From Pseudonocardia sp. SCN 73-27 (GTDB lineage: Bacteria > Actinomycetota > Actinomycetes > Mycobacteriales > Pseudonocardiaceae): a stretch of 64,000 nt of DNA. The notes below the pieces were generated by a model that saw only the letters and a program-made list of their open reading frames with translations, ran no database searches and had not been told where the DNA came from. Both the position numbers and the translations under genes were made by a program. This document shows positions 7,935 through 16,570 of this stretch, piece by piece. The stretch's first letter is position 1. Each line of letters starts with the position of its first letter. The stretch lies in NCBI GenBank assembly GCA_001725415.1, contig MEGH01000018.1, forward strand, positions 1-64,000, in the 5' to 3' direction.

Positions 7935-9488
7935 TCACTCCTTCCCTGTCGAGGTCGTCGTGCCGGCGAACTGCGCGCGCAGCCGTCGTTTGTCCGTCTT
8001 TCCAACGCTCGTGCGCGGCAGCGCGGCCACCAGCACGATCTCCTCGGGCAGCCACCAGCGTGGTACTCGCTCTGCAAGGCGGGCCCGTAACTCGTCGGCG
8101 CCGGCCGTCGCGCCCTCGCGCAGCACCGCGATCGCGAGCGGACGTTCCTGCCAGCGCTCGTGCGCCACCCCGACGACCGCGACGTCGGCGATGTCGGGGT
8201 CGGCCAGCAGCGCCTGCTCGATCGCGACCGACGACAGCCACTCGCCGCCGCTCTTGATCAGGTCCTTCGTCCGGTCGACTATCCGCAGCCGGCCGTCGGT
8301 ACCGATCGTCGCGACGTCACCGGTCCGCAGCCAGCCGTCGACGAACCGGTCGGGCGCCTCGCCCAGGTAGTAGGCGTCGACCACCCACGGCCCGCGCACC
8401 AGCAGCTCCCCCGCGCTCTCGCCGTCCCAGGGCAGCTCGCGGCCCTCGTCGTCGACGATGCGCCACTGCAGCCCGGGCAGCAGCGTGCCCTGGGTCTGGG
8501 TGCGACGGTGTCGCTCGGCCGGGTCGTCGGGCGGGAAGGGGTCGCGGGTGAACGTCGCCATCGGCGAGATCTCGGTCATCCCCCAGCCCTGGAAGACCGG
8601 TACGCCGAGCTCCTCCCACGACCGGATCAGGTCCACCGACGGGGTCGACCCGCCGAGCACCAGCGCCCGCAGGCTCGACACGTCGCTGCCCTCGCGGCGG
8701 ACGTGGGCGAGCAGGTCGACGGCGACCGTCGGCACCATCCCGACGTAGGTCACACACTCGCGCTCGATGATGTGCGCGAGCTCGGCGACGGTCGGGTGCG
8801 GGCCGGGCAGCACCTGCGCCGCGCCCGCCATGGTGGCCGCGAACGGCACGCCCCAGCCGTTGGCGTGGAACATCGGGACGACGTGCAGGACGGTGTCGCG
8901 GGCTGAGATCGCGTGCCCGTCGGCCAGGCACGCCGCGAAGGTGTGCAGGTAGAGACCACGATGCGGGTAGCCGACACCCTTGGGCCGACCCGTTGTGCCG
9001 GAGGTGTAGCAGAGGATCGCGAGGTCGTGCTCGGAGCGGAGCGGGGGCATCGCCAGCTCCGGCCCGTCGGCGACGAGCTCCTCGAGGGCCGCACCGGAGT
9101 CGATCACGCCCAGCTCGGGACGGACGCCGTCGAGGAGGTGGACGAGGTCGGCGTCGGCGACGATCATCCGGTCGTTCGCGTGGCCGACGATGTAGGCGAT
9201 CTCCTCGGCCGAGAGCCGCAGGTTGAGAGTGTGCAGCACCGCGCCGACCATCGGCACGGCCGAGTAGAGCTCCAGGTGCCGGTGGTGGTTCCAGCACAGC
9301 GTCGCGACGCGGTCGCCCGGCCGGACGCCGAGCCTCTGCAGGGCCCCGGCCAGCCTGGCGACGCGCTCGGCGAGCGTCCCGTAGTCGTAGCGCAGCACCT
9401 CGGTGCCGTGCTCATAACCGACGACGGACCGCCGCGGATGGTGGCGCCGGGCCCTTTCGACGAACTCGGTGACGAGGAGCTCGGTCAC
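7935..9488 (-). CDS. AMP-dependent acyl-CoA synthetase (FadD-like)
   Basis: 517 residues, starting at GTG 9488, whose GTGA overlaps the stop of the upstream LLM gene. The adenylate-forming P-loop is LCYTSGTTGRPKGV (about residue 165), followed by GWGMTEISPM, the hinge WLRTGDVATIGTDGRL and the C-terminal lysine region RTSVGKTDKRRL. It activates a carboxylic acid to its CoA thioester via an acyl-adenylate. Closest in style to medium/long-chain fatty-acid CoA ligases. It would feed the acyl-CoA dehydrogenase encoded at 1843-3140. Confidence 0.9.
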   Translation of the reverse strand: MTELLVTEFVERARRHHPRRSVVGYEHGTEVLRYDYGTLAERVARLAGALQRLGVRPGDRVATLCWNHHRHLELYSAVPMVGAVLHTLNLRLSAEEIAYIVGHANDRMIVADADLVHLLDGVRPELGVIDSGAALEELVADGPELAMPPLRSEHDLAILCYTSGTTGRPKGVGYPHRGLYLHTFAACLADGHAISARDTVLHVVPMFHANGWGVPFAATMAGAAQVLPGPHPTVAELAHIIERECVTYVGMVPTVAVDLLAHVRREGSDVSSLRALVLGGSTPSVDLIRSWEELGVPVFQGWGMTEISPMATFTRDPFPPDDPAERHRRTQTQGTLLPGLQWRIVDDEGRELPWDGESAGELLVRGPWVVDAYYLGEAPDRFVDGWLRTGDVATIGTDGRLRIVDRTKDLIKSGGEWLSSVAIEQALLADPDIADVAVVGVAHERWQERPLAIAVLREGATAGADELRARLAERVPRWWLPEEIVLVAALPRTSVGKTDKRRLRAQFAGTTTSTGKE

Positions 9489-10534
9489 GCCTGCAGCTGC
9501 TCCCGCACAGCCGGGACGACCTTGTCGGCGAGATAGGCGATCCGTTCGGAGCCGCTGTCGATGGTCTCGCCCGGCAGCTGCGCCCAGAAGTGCACGTCCT
9601 TGATCTGTGGCCGGTCGCGCAGCAGCGTCGCGTACTCGGTGACGGCGGCCTCGGCGTCCATCAGCTGGTAGGCGCCCGCCTCGATGATCTGCGCGGGGTC
9701 GGTGAACTGCGGGACCTGGTCCGGCGGCCCGAAGGCGCCCCAGGAGATGTACTCGTTGAGCTGGTAGAGCGCGTGCTTGCCGATGCTCGCCCACACCCGC
9801 TCGGGGTCGTCGGCGATGATGGCCCACTGACCTGCGTAGATGCGGGCGTCGGCCCGTGAGCGGCCTTGGCGTTCCAGCGCGTCGAGGTAGGTCGCCTGGT
9901 GGGCGTTCTGGGTGCTGAGGAAGCCGTCGGCGATCCGCGCGGCGCGTTCGATCGCAGGGTCGGCCATTGCGCCGACCAGCAGCTGCGGCGCGTGCTCCGG
10001 GACGGGCGTGACGGCGACGGGCGGCAGCTGGTAGCGCTTGCCGGAGAAGCCGTCCGCGGAGCCCGACCAGGCGCGGCGGATGACCTCGACGCCCTCCTCC
10101 AGCAGGCTCGGCCGGTGGGTGACCTTGCGTCCGAACGCCTCGAACTCGCGCGCCCAGTAGCCCTGGCCGACGCCGAGGTCGAACCGTCCGCCCGACAGCA
10201 GCGACAGCGTGGCGGCGTCCTCGGCGAGGCGGACGGGGTTGTGCAGCGGCGAGACGATCAGGTTGGTGCCGATCCGCATCCGGCTCGTGCGCTGGGCGAT
10301 CGCCGACGCCAGCACGAACGGCGAGGGGCTGTAGCCGTCGGCGCAGAAGTGATGCTCGGTCAGCCACGCGGAGTCGATGCCACGCTGCTCGGCCCACGAG
10401 ATCTGGTCGAGGATCTCGCGGTAGAAGGTGCTGAACGGCCGGCCGGGGTCGGGGTTGCGGAAGTCGTACCAGAGGCCGAAGGCCGGGCCCGCGGTCGTCG
10501 TCTCGCCCTGGCTTGCCGATGCGCCACTGGTCAT
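9485..10534 (-). CDS. LLM-class flavin-dependent oxidoreductase
   Basis: 349 residues from ATG 10534. Luciferase-like TIM-barrel signatures are GLWYDFRNPD at the N-terminus, RGIDSAWLTEHHFC, IGTNLIVSPLHNPVRLAED and FDLGVGQGYWAREFEAFG. This is the second monooxygenase of the island and is only distantly similar to the one at 4592, suggesting a different substrate or step. It is the first gene of a - strand operon (LLM, acyl-CoA synthetase, hydrolase, SDR) and is translationally coupled to the synthetase. A divergent kinase gene begins 124 bases away. Confidence 0.85.
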   Translation of the reverse strand: MTSGASASQGETTTAGPAFGLWYDFRNPDPGRPFSTFYREILDQISWAEQRGIDSAWLTEHHFCADGYSPSPFVLASAIAQRTSRMRIGTNLIVSPLHNPVRLAEDAATLSLLSGGRFDLGVGQGYWAREFEAFGRKVTHRPSLLEEGVEVIRRAWSGSADGFSGKRYQLPPVAVTPVPEHAPQLLVGAMADPAIERAARIADGFLSTQNAHQATYLDALERQGRSRADARIYAGQWAIIADDPERVWASIGKHALYQLNEYISWGAFGPPDQVPQFTDPAQIIEAGAYQLMDAEAAVTEYATLLRDRPQIKDVHFWAQLPGETIDSGSERIAYLADKVVPAVREQLQA

Positions 10535-10658
10535 GCCCGCACTGTGGTGGCCGGGGTCACGCGTGTCACCCGGCGGTGGGTCCGGGCGTTGTCGAGAGTT
10601 GCAAACGCCGCCGCGTCGCCCCACAGCCCTCGCCGGGGCCCGCCGCTACCGTGCTGGG

Positions 10659-11714
10659 ATGCCGAGCGCCGTCGTCCAGCCGGAGTGGCTCGACGTGCGG
10701 CTCGTCGACGTCGCCGCGGTACAGCGCTGGGGTGTGGCAGCCGGGCTGCCCGACGCCCCGATCGACGACGTCCGCCGGATCGGCGGCGGCACGCAGAACG
10801 TCGTACTGCGGCTCGCGTGGGGCGGTCGCGAACTCGTCCTGCGTCGCCCGCCCGAGCACCTCCGGACCAGCAGCAACACGGCGTTGTGTCGCGAGATGCG
10901 CGTTCTCGCCGCGCTCGCCGGCAGCGACGTGCCACATCCGTCGCTGGTGGCAGGGTGCGATGACGAGGCCGTCCTCGGCGGGGCGGTCTTCTACCTGATG
11001 GAAGCCGTCGACGGCAGCAACCCGGGCGACTCGCTCTCGGCGCTCTACCGGGGGAGCAGCATGGCGCGACACGCCGCCGCGCTCGACACCGCGGCCGCGC
11101 TCGCCCGCCTCGCCGCCGTCGACCACGAGGCCGTCGGACTCGGCGGCCTGGGCCGGCCCGATGGCTTTCTTGCTCGCCAGGTCCCACGCTGGCTCGACCT
11201 GCTGGCCTCGTACGGTCGACCGTCCGGTGCCGGGCTCCCGCACATCGACGCGCTCGCCGAGTGGCTCACCGCGCACACGCCGACGGGCTCACGCCCCGGA
11301 ATCGTGCACGGCGACTACCACCTGAACAACGTCCTTCTCGACGACGAGTCACCCCGCGTCGCGGCGATCGTCGACTGGGAGATGTGCACGATCGGCGACC
11401 CGCTGCTCGACCTGGGATGGCTGCTCGTGACCTGGCCCGACGGCGAGGGGAACCCCGTCACCGGAGATGCGATGGCGACGCTGGGCGGCCTCCCGGGTCC
11501 CGACGAACTCATCGCCCACTACGCGGCCCGCAGCGACCGCGACCTCTCCGCGATCGACTGGTACACCGTGCTCGCCGGGCTCAAGCTGGCGATCGTCATC
11601 GAGGGCACCCACGCCCGCGCGCTCGCCGGGAAGGCCGACCTGACAACGGGGCGGCGTCTGCACGACGCGGCCGTCGACCTGCTCGACCGCGCGGCGGCGA
11701 TCGCCGGCGTCTGA
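10659..11714 (+). CDS. APH-family phosphotransferase (ACAD10/11 kinase-like, possible 4-hydroxyacyl-CoA kinase)
   Basis: 351 residues from ATG 10659. The protein-kinase-like fold is evident: IGGGTQNVVLRL (nucleotide loop), the catalytic loop IVHGDYHLNNVLLD (about residue 215, HGDxHxxN) and the metal site AIVDWEMCTIGDPLLDLGW. It matches the APH group that accompanies acyl-CoA dehydrogenases, as in ACAD10/ACAD11 fusions and the LvaA kinase of levulinate catabolism, rather than antibiotic resistance kinases. TACCGT lies six bases before the ATG, suggesting a leaderless transcript. With the ACAD11-like gene of this island it may process 4-hydroxyacyl-CoA (inference). Confidence 0.82.
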   Translation: MPSAVVQPEWLDVRLVDVAAVQRWGVAAGLPDAPIDDVRRIGGGTQNVVLRLAWGGRELVLRRPPEHLRTSSNTALCREMRVLAALAGSDVPHPSLVAGCDDEAVLGGAVFYLMEAVDGSNPGDSLSALYRGSSMARHAAALDTAAALARLAAVDHEAVGLGGLGRPDGFLARQVPRWLDLLASYGRPSGAGLPHIDALAEWLTAHTPTGSRPGIVHGDYHLNNVLLDDESPRVAAIVDWEMCTIGDPLLDLGWLLVTWPDGEGNPVTGDAMATLGGLPGPDELIAHYAARSDRDLSAIDWYTVLAGLKLAIVIEGTHARALAGKADLTTGRRLHDAAVDLLDRAAAIAGV

Positions 11715-12188
11715 CCGCCGCTCGGTCCGCGGCCCACGGTGTCGCGCTCACCGGGCCGCGGGGACCGACATGTCGTTGCCGCACCGATCACGGACGGCTT
11801 CGGTACTCATGTGGTGCTCCCTGGCGGCCGCCCCGTGTTCACCGCGGAGGCCTCCGAGCAGCGCAACCGCGTCGAGCGGACGGTCAAAAAAGCCCGAGGC
11901 CTCGATCCGCATCCGACTCCGAGACCCGTCACAAGATCCACGGGACATGCTGTGGCGCACGACGCCGCAAAGGTCAACAACCCGGCCGGTGATCGATCAC
12001 TGTTCGTCACGACCCGCGGTGACTGGGAGTTCACTCGATCCAGACCGTATCGACCGGCCGGGCATCGGTTGCTCACCCGATCCGGTGCAAGAACGCGTCG
12101 TCGACCGCGGAGCGCGCGTTGATCACGGGGACGCTCGCGGATCCTCGTCACCAGGACGGGGGCGCGACGTACACAGGAGGAGTTCCCC
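11715..12188. other. Intergenic region holding the second dispersed-repeat copy
   Basis: 474 bases with no convincing gene. It contains the second copy of the 50-base repeat (11900-11949) and, at its 3' end, the ribosome site of the small exported protein gene. Base composition drops locally (an A-run at 11885-11891 and AT-richer stretches near 11985-12080). Confidence 0.5.
11900..11949. repeat. Dispersed intergenic repeat, copy 2
   Basis: Same 50-base element as at 1790-1839, same orientation, differing at about four positions (GA to CC in the middle and CGG to AGA nearer the end). It lies just downstream of the kinase gene, so the two copies flank the whole catabolic island. Confidence 0.75.
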
Positions 12189-12533
12189 ATGCACAAGTTC
12201 GCGCGTACCGCCCTGGTCGGCGCCGCTGCAGTGCCCCTCGCGATCCTGACCCCGGGCCTCGCGTTCGCCGACGAGGAGGCTCCCGCCGCCGGCCCGCTCG
12301 ACGCCGCCACCGGCGCGCTCCCCGTCGACGCAGGCACGGTCGTCGGCCTCGTGACGAGCAACCTGCCGGCCGTCCCCCAGCTGCCGGTACCGCTGCCCGT
12401 CGACCCCAACGCCGTCGCCGGCACCGTCCTCGGCGCGCTTCCGCTGCCGGCCGCCCCCGCCGCCGACGACGCGTCGGCCGAGGCCCCGGCCGACGAGGCC
12501 CCTGCCGACGACGCGGCGGCCGACGTTCTCTGA
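12189..12533 (+). CDS. Small exported Ala/Pro-rich protein
   Basis: 114 residues with a clear Sec signal peptide (MHKFARTALVGAAAVPLAI, cleavage likely after AFA at about residue 27). The mature part is a low-complexity Ala/Pro/Val segment ending in repeats of AEAPADEAPADD. AGGAGGAG lies seven bases before the ATG. No catalytic motif or known domain is seen. A weak hairpin ACACAC/GTGTGT follows the stop. The size and signal peptide resemble other small actinobacterial surface proteins, but no function is assigned. Confidence 0.7.
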   Translation: MHKFARTALVGAAAVPLAILTPGLAFADEEAPAAGPLDAATGALPVDAGTVVGLVTSNLPAVPQLPVPLPVDPNAVAGTVLGALPLPAAPAADDASAEAPADEAPADDAAADVL

Positions 12534-13048
12534 CACACCCGTGTGTGCCGGCGGCCCCGACCGACGACGTTCGGGCCGTCCGGCGCACGGGACCTACGCG
12601 GCGGGGTCCGGGCCCTCACCCCCGACGGCCGCGGCCCGCGCCGACAGCCCCACATCGCCGCGCTGCCCTCTCGCCTCGCGGTCGGCCCGACCGCCGACAA
12701 CAGGGGTGGGCCCTGATGGTCACCGACCTCGAGCCCGCGACCCGGCACGACCTCTCATGAGCATCCGCCTGCGGCTACTCCCCGACCGGCCTCACGATCG
12801 CCCGGTCGCGGCATGCGGCTCGGCGGCCGTCGCGGCCCGTATCGAGTCGGCGGGCCGTGCCCTTCCGAAAGAGTGGATCATCACGGCGCCTCCGCCGCCC
12901 TCGTCGCGGAGCGTCCTCACCGGACCCGGCGTTTGCATTCGTGAACGAATGGTCGGGTTTGCCGCAGAACGCCCCTCCTCGCGAAGATGATCACCGTGTG
13001 AGGGGACCAGGGAGTTCCGCAGGACGTCGACATGGCGAGGTGGGGACC
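12534..13048. other. Intergenic region upstream of the secretion island
   Basis: About 515 bases without a supported gene. Open frames here are short and not codon-biased. It includes the perfect hairpin or operator-like sequence CATTCG-TGAA-CGAATG at 12936-12951, about 100 bases before the start of the coiled-coil protein gene. Confidence 0.45.
12936..12951. promoter_or_regulatory. Inverted repeat, candidate operator
   Basis: CATTCG TGAA CGAATG, a perfect 6+6 inverted repeat with a four-base spacer in an AT-richer stretch, upstream of the first large gene of the secretion island. Regulator unknown. Confidence 0.35.
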
Positions 13049-14827
13049 GTGGAGCGGCCACAATGCGCGTTGCCCGGCTGCACGACGACCGTCCCGGCGG
13101 CGCCCGACGGCCGCCCACCGCGCCGGTACTGCACCCCCGAGCACCACGTCGTGCACCGGGCGGGCGGACGGTCGGCGGCCACCGCGGCGACGGTCGCTGC
13201 ACCGAGCCTCGTCGCGTCGTCGGAGGCCGCGCCTGTGGTGGGCGCGCCGGACGCGGCATCGTCGGACGCAGGCTCCCCGAACGCGTCGGCTGCAGCGTCG
13301 CCGGTTGCAGCGTCGCCGGTTGCGCGGCACTCGGGCCACGTGTCGTCGGTCGGGGCCCTGCTCGATCCGTCGCCGATCAGCGCTGCCTCGCCGGTCGCCG
13401 GGATACCTGACGTCGCGTCGACGGGTGCCGCTGTTGCCGTGGCCGAGCCGTCCGTCGGCAACCCGGCGGTCGATGCCGCGCCCGCTCCTGCTGTCGAGAC
13501 CACACCCCGCGACGGGGAGCCGTCGCGGGTCGACGCCGGCATCGGCCGGGAACGCCCGGCGGCCGTCCGCACCGGGGCGCCGCTGGTCGTCGACACCCTC
13601 ACCGGACTCCCGTCCACCCGGGAACCCCGCCGCCGGCGCCGCATCGACGTCTCCGCCGAGGACCACGAGGCGTTCCAGCGCTGGAAGGCCACCCGTGCCG
13701 CCCGGGCCCGCCGCACCCGGCGTCTCGCCGCCATCGTCGGCGCAGCGGGTGTGCTGGCTGCCGCCGGCACGTTCGTCGTCAAGGAGCTGCCCGACCGGTT
13801 CGATCCTGATCACGTCCCCCGAGTCGTCGCGCGGGCTGACTGGCAGTCACAGGCCCGCATCGCGCTCACCTCGATCGACACCCAGCTCGACTCCATCTCA
13901 GCGGCACAGGCCGTGTGGGACAAGGAGATCGCGGCATCCTACGACGGTCGGATCCCGGCTGAGGTCGCGGCGATGCTGGCCCGCAAGACCCTGCTGGAGC
14001 AGCAGCGCGCCGCGCTGCAGGGCCAGCTCGCGACCGCCGAGCAGCTCGCCCACGCCCGCACGTTGCTGGCCGGGGTCGACCGCCAGCTCGCCGAGATCGA
14101 CACGACCCTCGCGAGCCTGCCCCGCGGCGCGCTGAACCCCGACCAGCAGTTCGTCCGCGACTCGCTCGCGGCCCGCCGTGGCCTCCTCGTCGAGGAGCGC
14201 TCGGCCCGCAGCACCGACGTGTCGCGGTTGCAGGAGGGCGTCGCGGTCGCCGAGCGCAGCCCGGTGCCCGACCCGGCCGACCAGACCGAGCCGCTGACCC
14301 GCCGCGTCCTCGACCTACGCGACCGCACCCCGGTTCCGCCGCCCCCTCCGCAGGCGCCGCCGCCCGCGGCGACGGCGCCCGACCGGCGCGACCCGACCGT
14401 CCTGGCCGACAGCGGCGCCGCGCCGAGCGAGCCCTCGCGTGGTGCGCGGGCAGTGGCCGCGGCCCGGCCGCCCGTCGAGATCCCCGTGCTCGAGCGCTCC
14501 TCGGGCGACGACTCCTCCGGTGGCGGCAGCAGCGGGGGCAGTGCCGGCAGCGGCGGGTCGAGCCGGGAGCCGGCCGACCCGGGACGCGACACGGAGGAAC
14601 CGAGCGGCAGCCCGGCCGGTCGAAGCTCGCGCGGCGGCTCCGACGACGGCGGATCAGGCGGGTCCGGTGGCTCGAGCGGGTCAGGTGGCTCGACCGGTTC
14701 CAGCGGTTCCGGCGGCTCGGACGGTTCCGGCGGCTCGGGTATGACGCCGCAGCAGGCCTACGAGTGGGCGATGAACACCCCGGGCGGCAGGATGAACCAG
14801 TACATCCGGAGCGCGTCGGGCGGCTGA
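13049..14827 (+). CDS. Membrane-anchored coiled-coil protein with N-terminal zinc-finger-like motif
   Basis: 592 residues from GTG 13049, preceded by GAGGTGGGG; upstream in-frame starts lack a site. The N-terminus has a C-x4-C ... C-x4-H cluster (CALPGC, then RYCTPEHH, residues 5-35) like small zinc ribbons. An Ala/Ser/Pro-rich linker follows, then one membrane segment (AAIVGAAGVLAAAGTFVV, about residue 235), a long alpha-helical coiled coil rich in Ala/Gln/Leu/Arg (about 270-410), a Pro-rich part and a Gly/Ser repeat tail ending in a short conserved-looking segment (TPQQAYEWAMNTPGGRMNQY). Function unknown. Its position suggests a structural or tethering role for the adjoining secretion system. 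Confidence 0.65.
   Translation: MERPQCALPGCTTTVPAAPDGRPPRRYCTPEHHVVHRAGGRSAATAATVAAPSLVASSEAAPVVGAPDAASSDAGSPNASAAASPVAASPVARHSGHVSSVGALLDPSPISAASPVAGIPDVASTGAAVAVAEPSVGNPAVDAAPAPAVETTPRDGEPSRVDAGIGRERPAAVRTGAPLVVDTLTGLPSTREPRRRRRIDVSAEDHEAFQRWKATRAARARRTRRLAAIVGAAGVLAAAGTFVVKELPDRFDPDHVPRVVARADWQSQARIALTSIDTQLDSISAAQAVWDKEIAASYDGRIPAEVAAMLARKTLLEQQRAALQGQLATAEQLAHARTLLAGVDRQLAEIDTTLASLPRGALNPDQQFVRDSLAARRGLLVEERSARSTDVSRLQEGVAVAERSPVPDPADQTEPLTRRVLDLRDRTPVPPPPPQAPPPAATAPDRRDPTVLADSGAAPSEPSRGARAVAAARPPVEIPVLERSSGDDSSGGGSSGGSAGSGGSSREPADPGRDTEEPSGSPAGRSSRGGSDDGGSGGSGGSSGSGGSTGSSGSGGSDGSGGSGMTPQQAYEWAMNTPGGRMNQYIRSASGG
14500..14750 (+). repeat. Gly/Ser tandem repeat inside the coiled-coil protein gene
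   Basis: Degenerate repeats of GGS/GSGGS codons (for example GGSGGSSGSGGSTGSSGSGG in translation) form a flexible linker before the last 25 residues. Such tracts are prone to length variation. Confidence 0.6.
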
Positions 14828-14838
14828 CCTGCGCCGGC

Positions 14839-15336
14839 TCACACGTGCGACCCCAGGATGTGCTGCGCCAGCAGGCGTCCGGTGAGCTCGGCCTCCCGCT
14901 CCCGGCGCCACTGCGCTGAGCCGGGAGCACAGGGCTCCCCACACCGTCCGACGATGGCCGCGACGTGTGCCGGGTCGAGCGCGAGGTCTGCGGCCAGCGC
15001 GCTGACGGGCTCCGGTGCAGCCGCGGGTGCCGGGTCGGGCTCGTGCCCGCAGATCATGTGCCCGAACTCGTGACAGGCGACGACGGTGCGCGCGAACGGG
15101 CTCGTCCGCCGGTCCACCCAGACGAGGTCGTGCACGACCGCACCCGACCGCACCTGACCCCACAGCCCCGACGGCAGCCGCAGCCTGCCGGGATCGGTCA
15201 TTGTCAGCTCGATGCGGCGGCCGCGGACCTCCTCCATCCGGCGACGCAGCTCGTCGAGGCTCGACGGGAGCTCGGGCAGCACGGTGCGCAGGCGGCGCCG
15301 ACACTCGACGAGCAGGTCGGCGTCGGCATCCGTCAT
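14839..15336 (-). CDS. ImmA/IrrE-type metallopeptidase
   Basis: 165 residues. The zinc-protease motif HEFGHMICGH (HExxH, about residue 90) is intact, in the context VVACHEFGHMICGHEP typical of the COG2856/ImmA-IrrE family. Upstream residues DLVWVDRRTSPFARTVVACHE match the family fold. ImmA-type proteases cleave XRE-type repressors in mobile-element and stress regulation. Here it is the last gene of a three-gene set with a MAB_1171c-like membrane protein and an XRE regulator, a recurrent actinobacterial arrangement. GGGAGGCG precedes the ATG. It converges on the coiled-coil protein gene with only 11 bases between stops. Confidence 0.85.
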   Translation of the reverse strand: MTDADADLLVECRRRLRTVLPELPSSLDELRRRMEEVRGRRIELTMTDPGRLRLPSGLWGQVRSGAVVHDLVWVDRRTSPFARTVVACHEFGHMICGHEPDPAPAAAPEPVSALAADLALDPAHVAAIVGRCGEPCAPGSAQWRREREAELTGRLLAQHILGSHV

Positions 15337-15388
15337 GGTCGCCTCCCCAGGCCCGCTGCCGGGCCTCGTGCCACGGTCCCGACCATGA

Positions 15389-16570
15389 TCACATGCCGCG
15401 ACGCCCCGCGGAGCCGAACGAGGCGTCCCCTGTGGACAACTCCGTCAACAGGTCCCGCGCAGCCGCCGCGGCGCCGTGGGTGACGCGGGCGCGCTGCACC
15501 TGCGCCAGCCATGCGACCTCGGCGTGTTCGGTCGCGGCGCCGCCGAGTGCGCTGAGGTCGGCGACGTCGACCTCCTCCTCGTCGTCGGCCGCGAGGCCGG
15601 CGACCGCGATCTCCAGGCACACGGCCAGCGCGAACGCCCGCGCCTTCGCCGCACCGAGCCCCAGCTCGCGGCCGAGCCGGACGGCGGCGTCGGCCTCCTC
15701 GGGCCGGACCCAGCGTTGCAGCGTCCAGATGCGGTCCCGGATCTCGACGACGGCGACGAACACGTCGTCGGCCGCGTCGCCGGACACCGTGCCCCGCGTG
15801 CGGTCGAGCAACCAGCGGTGCAGGGCGAGGACCTCGGCACGGAGCCGCTCGGGCCGCTCGAGGTCACGGCGGGCGATCCCCCGGCCCGCAACGGCGAGAC
15901 CGGCTGCGACGAGCACCACGAGGACACCGTCGACGACCGCCCGGGCGACCGGCCACGGCCCGACGAGCAGACCGACGCCCGCCACCACCGCCACACCCAC
16001 GGCCCAACCGGCCACCCCGCCGCCGAGCACCAGCACGACCACCAGGTCTCGACGACGTCTGCCGGGCGCGAGGTCGCCGACCTCGGCGCGGCCGTCGACG
16101 ACGAACGCGACGGCCAGGCCGGCAACGGTGAGGCCGAACACCAGCACCGCGAGGGCGACGCCGGGCCGCGCGAGCAGCGATGCACTCAGGCCCTCGGGCG
16201 CGACGGTCGCGGGCCCCGGGGCGGCACCGACGGCCCAGGCCCCGCACATGACGACGCCCGCTGCCGCGGCGGCGACCGAGACCGCGCGGGCCCGGCGTGT
16301 CAGACGTCGGCGTCGCAGCCCGCCGTCGACCGCACACGCGGTCGCGGCGAGGAGCAGCAGGTCGGACAGCAGTGTCGCCACGGCGACGCGGCCGGTGACG
16401 ACGTCGACGGCGTCGCCGAGCACCCCGGTCCGGACCGTGAGGGCGAGGGCGAGTGCCGCCGTCGCCACGAGCGTGCGCGCACGTGTGCGCCCCCGGAGTG
16501 CCACGACGACGAACGCCGCCCACACCGCGACCGCGACGACTCGGATCGCGGCGTCGACCGCTCCGGTCAC
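15389..16570 (-). CDS. MAB_1171c-like multi-pass membrane protein
   Basis: 393 residues starting at GTG 16570, with GTGA overlap to the XRE gene stop. About seven hydrophobic segments occupy the first 240 residues (for example AAIRVVAVAVWAAFVVVAL and VVDGVLVVLVAAGLAVA), followed by a soluble C-terminal domain of about 150 residues with AEVLALHRWLLDR and EIRDRIWTLQRWVRPE. The layout of membrane N-terminus plus helical cytoplasmic tail, between an XRE regulator and an ImmA/IrrE protease, matches the MAB_1171c family. Function is unknown; a membrane sensor feeding the XRE/protease pair is a reasonable inference. Confidence 0.75.
   Translation of the reverse strand: MTGAVDAAIRVVAVAVWAAFVVVALRGRTRARTLVATAALALALTVRTGVLGDAVDVVTGRVAVATLLSDLLLLAATACAVDGGLRRRRLTRRARAVSVAAAAAGVVMCGAWAVGAAPGPATVAPEGLSASLLARPGVALAVLVFGLTVAGLAVAFVVDGRAEVGDLAPGRRRRDLVVVLVLGGGVAGWAVGVAVVAGVGLLVGPWPVARAVVDGVLVVLVAAGLAVAGRGIARRDLERPERLRAEVLALHRWLLDRTRGTVSGDAADDVFVAVVEIRDRIWTLQRWVRPEEADAAVRLGRELGLGAAKARAFALAVCLEIAVAGLAADDEEEVDVADLSALGGAATEHAEVAWLAQVQRARVTHGAAAAARDLLTELSTGDASFGSAGRRGM

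Noticed and set aside
10659..11714. Aminoglycoside resistance kinase
   Set aside because: The APH fold is present, but sequence pattern and neighbours match the ACAD-associated kinase group rather than antibiotic-modifying enzymes.
12123..12748. Overlapping open frames on both strands around the small exported protein gene
   Set aside because: They lack starts with ribosome sites and codon bias; only the frame with signal peptide and AGGAGGAG is convincing.
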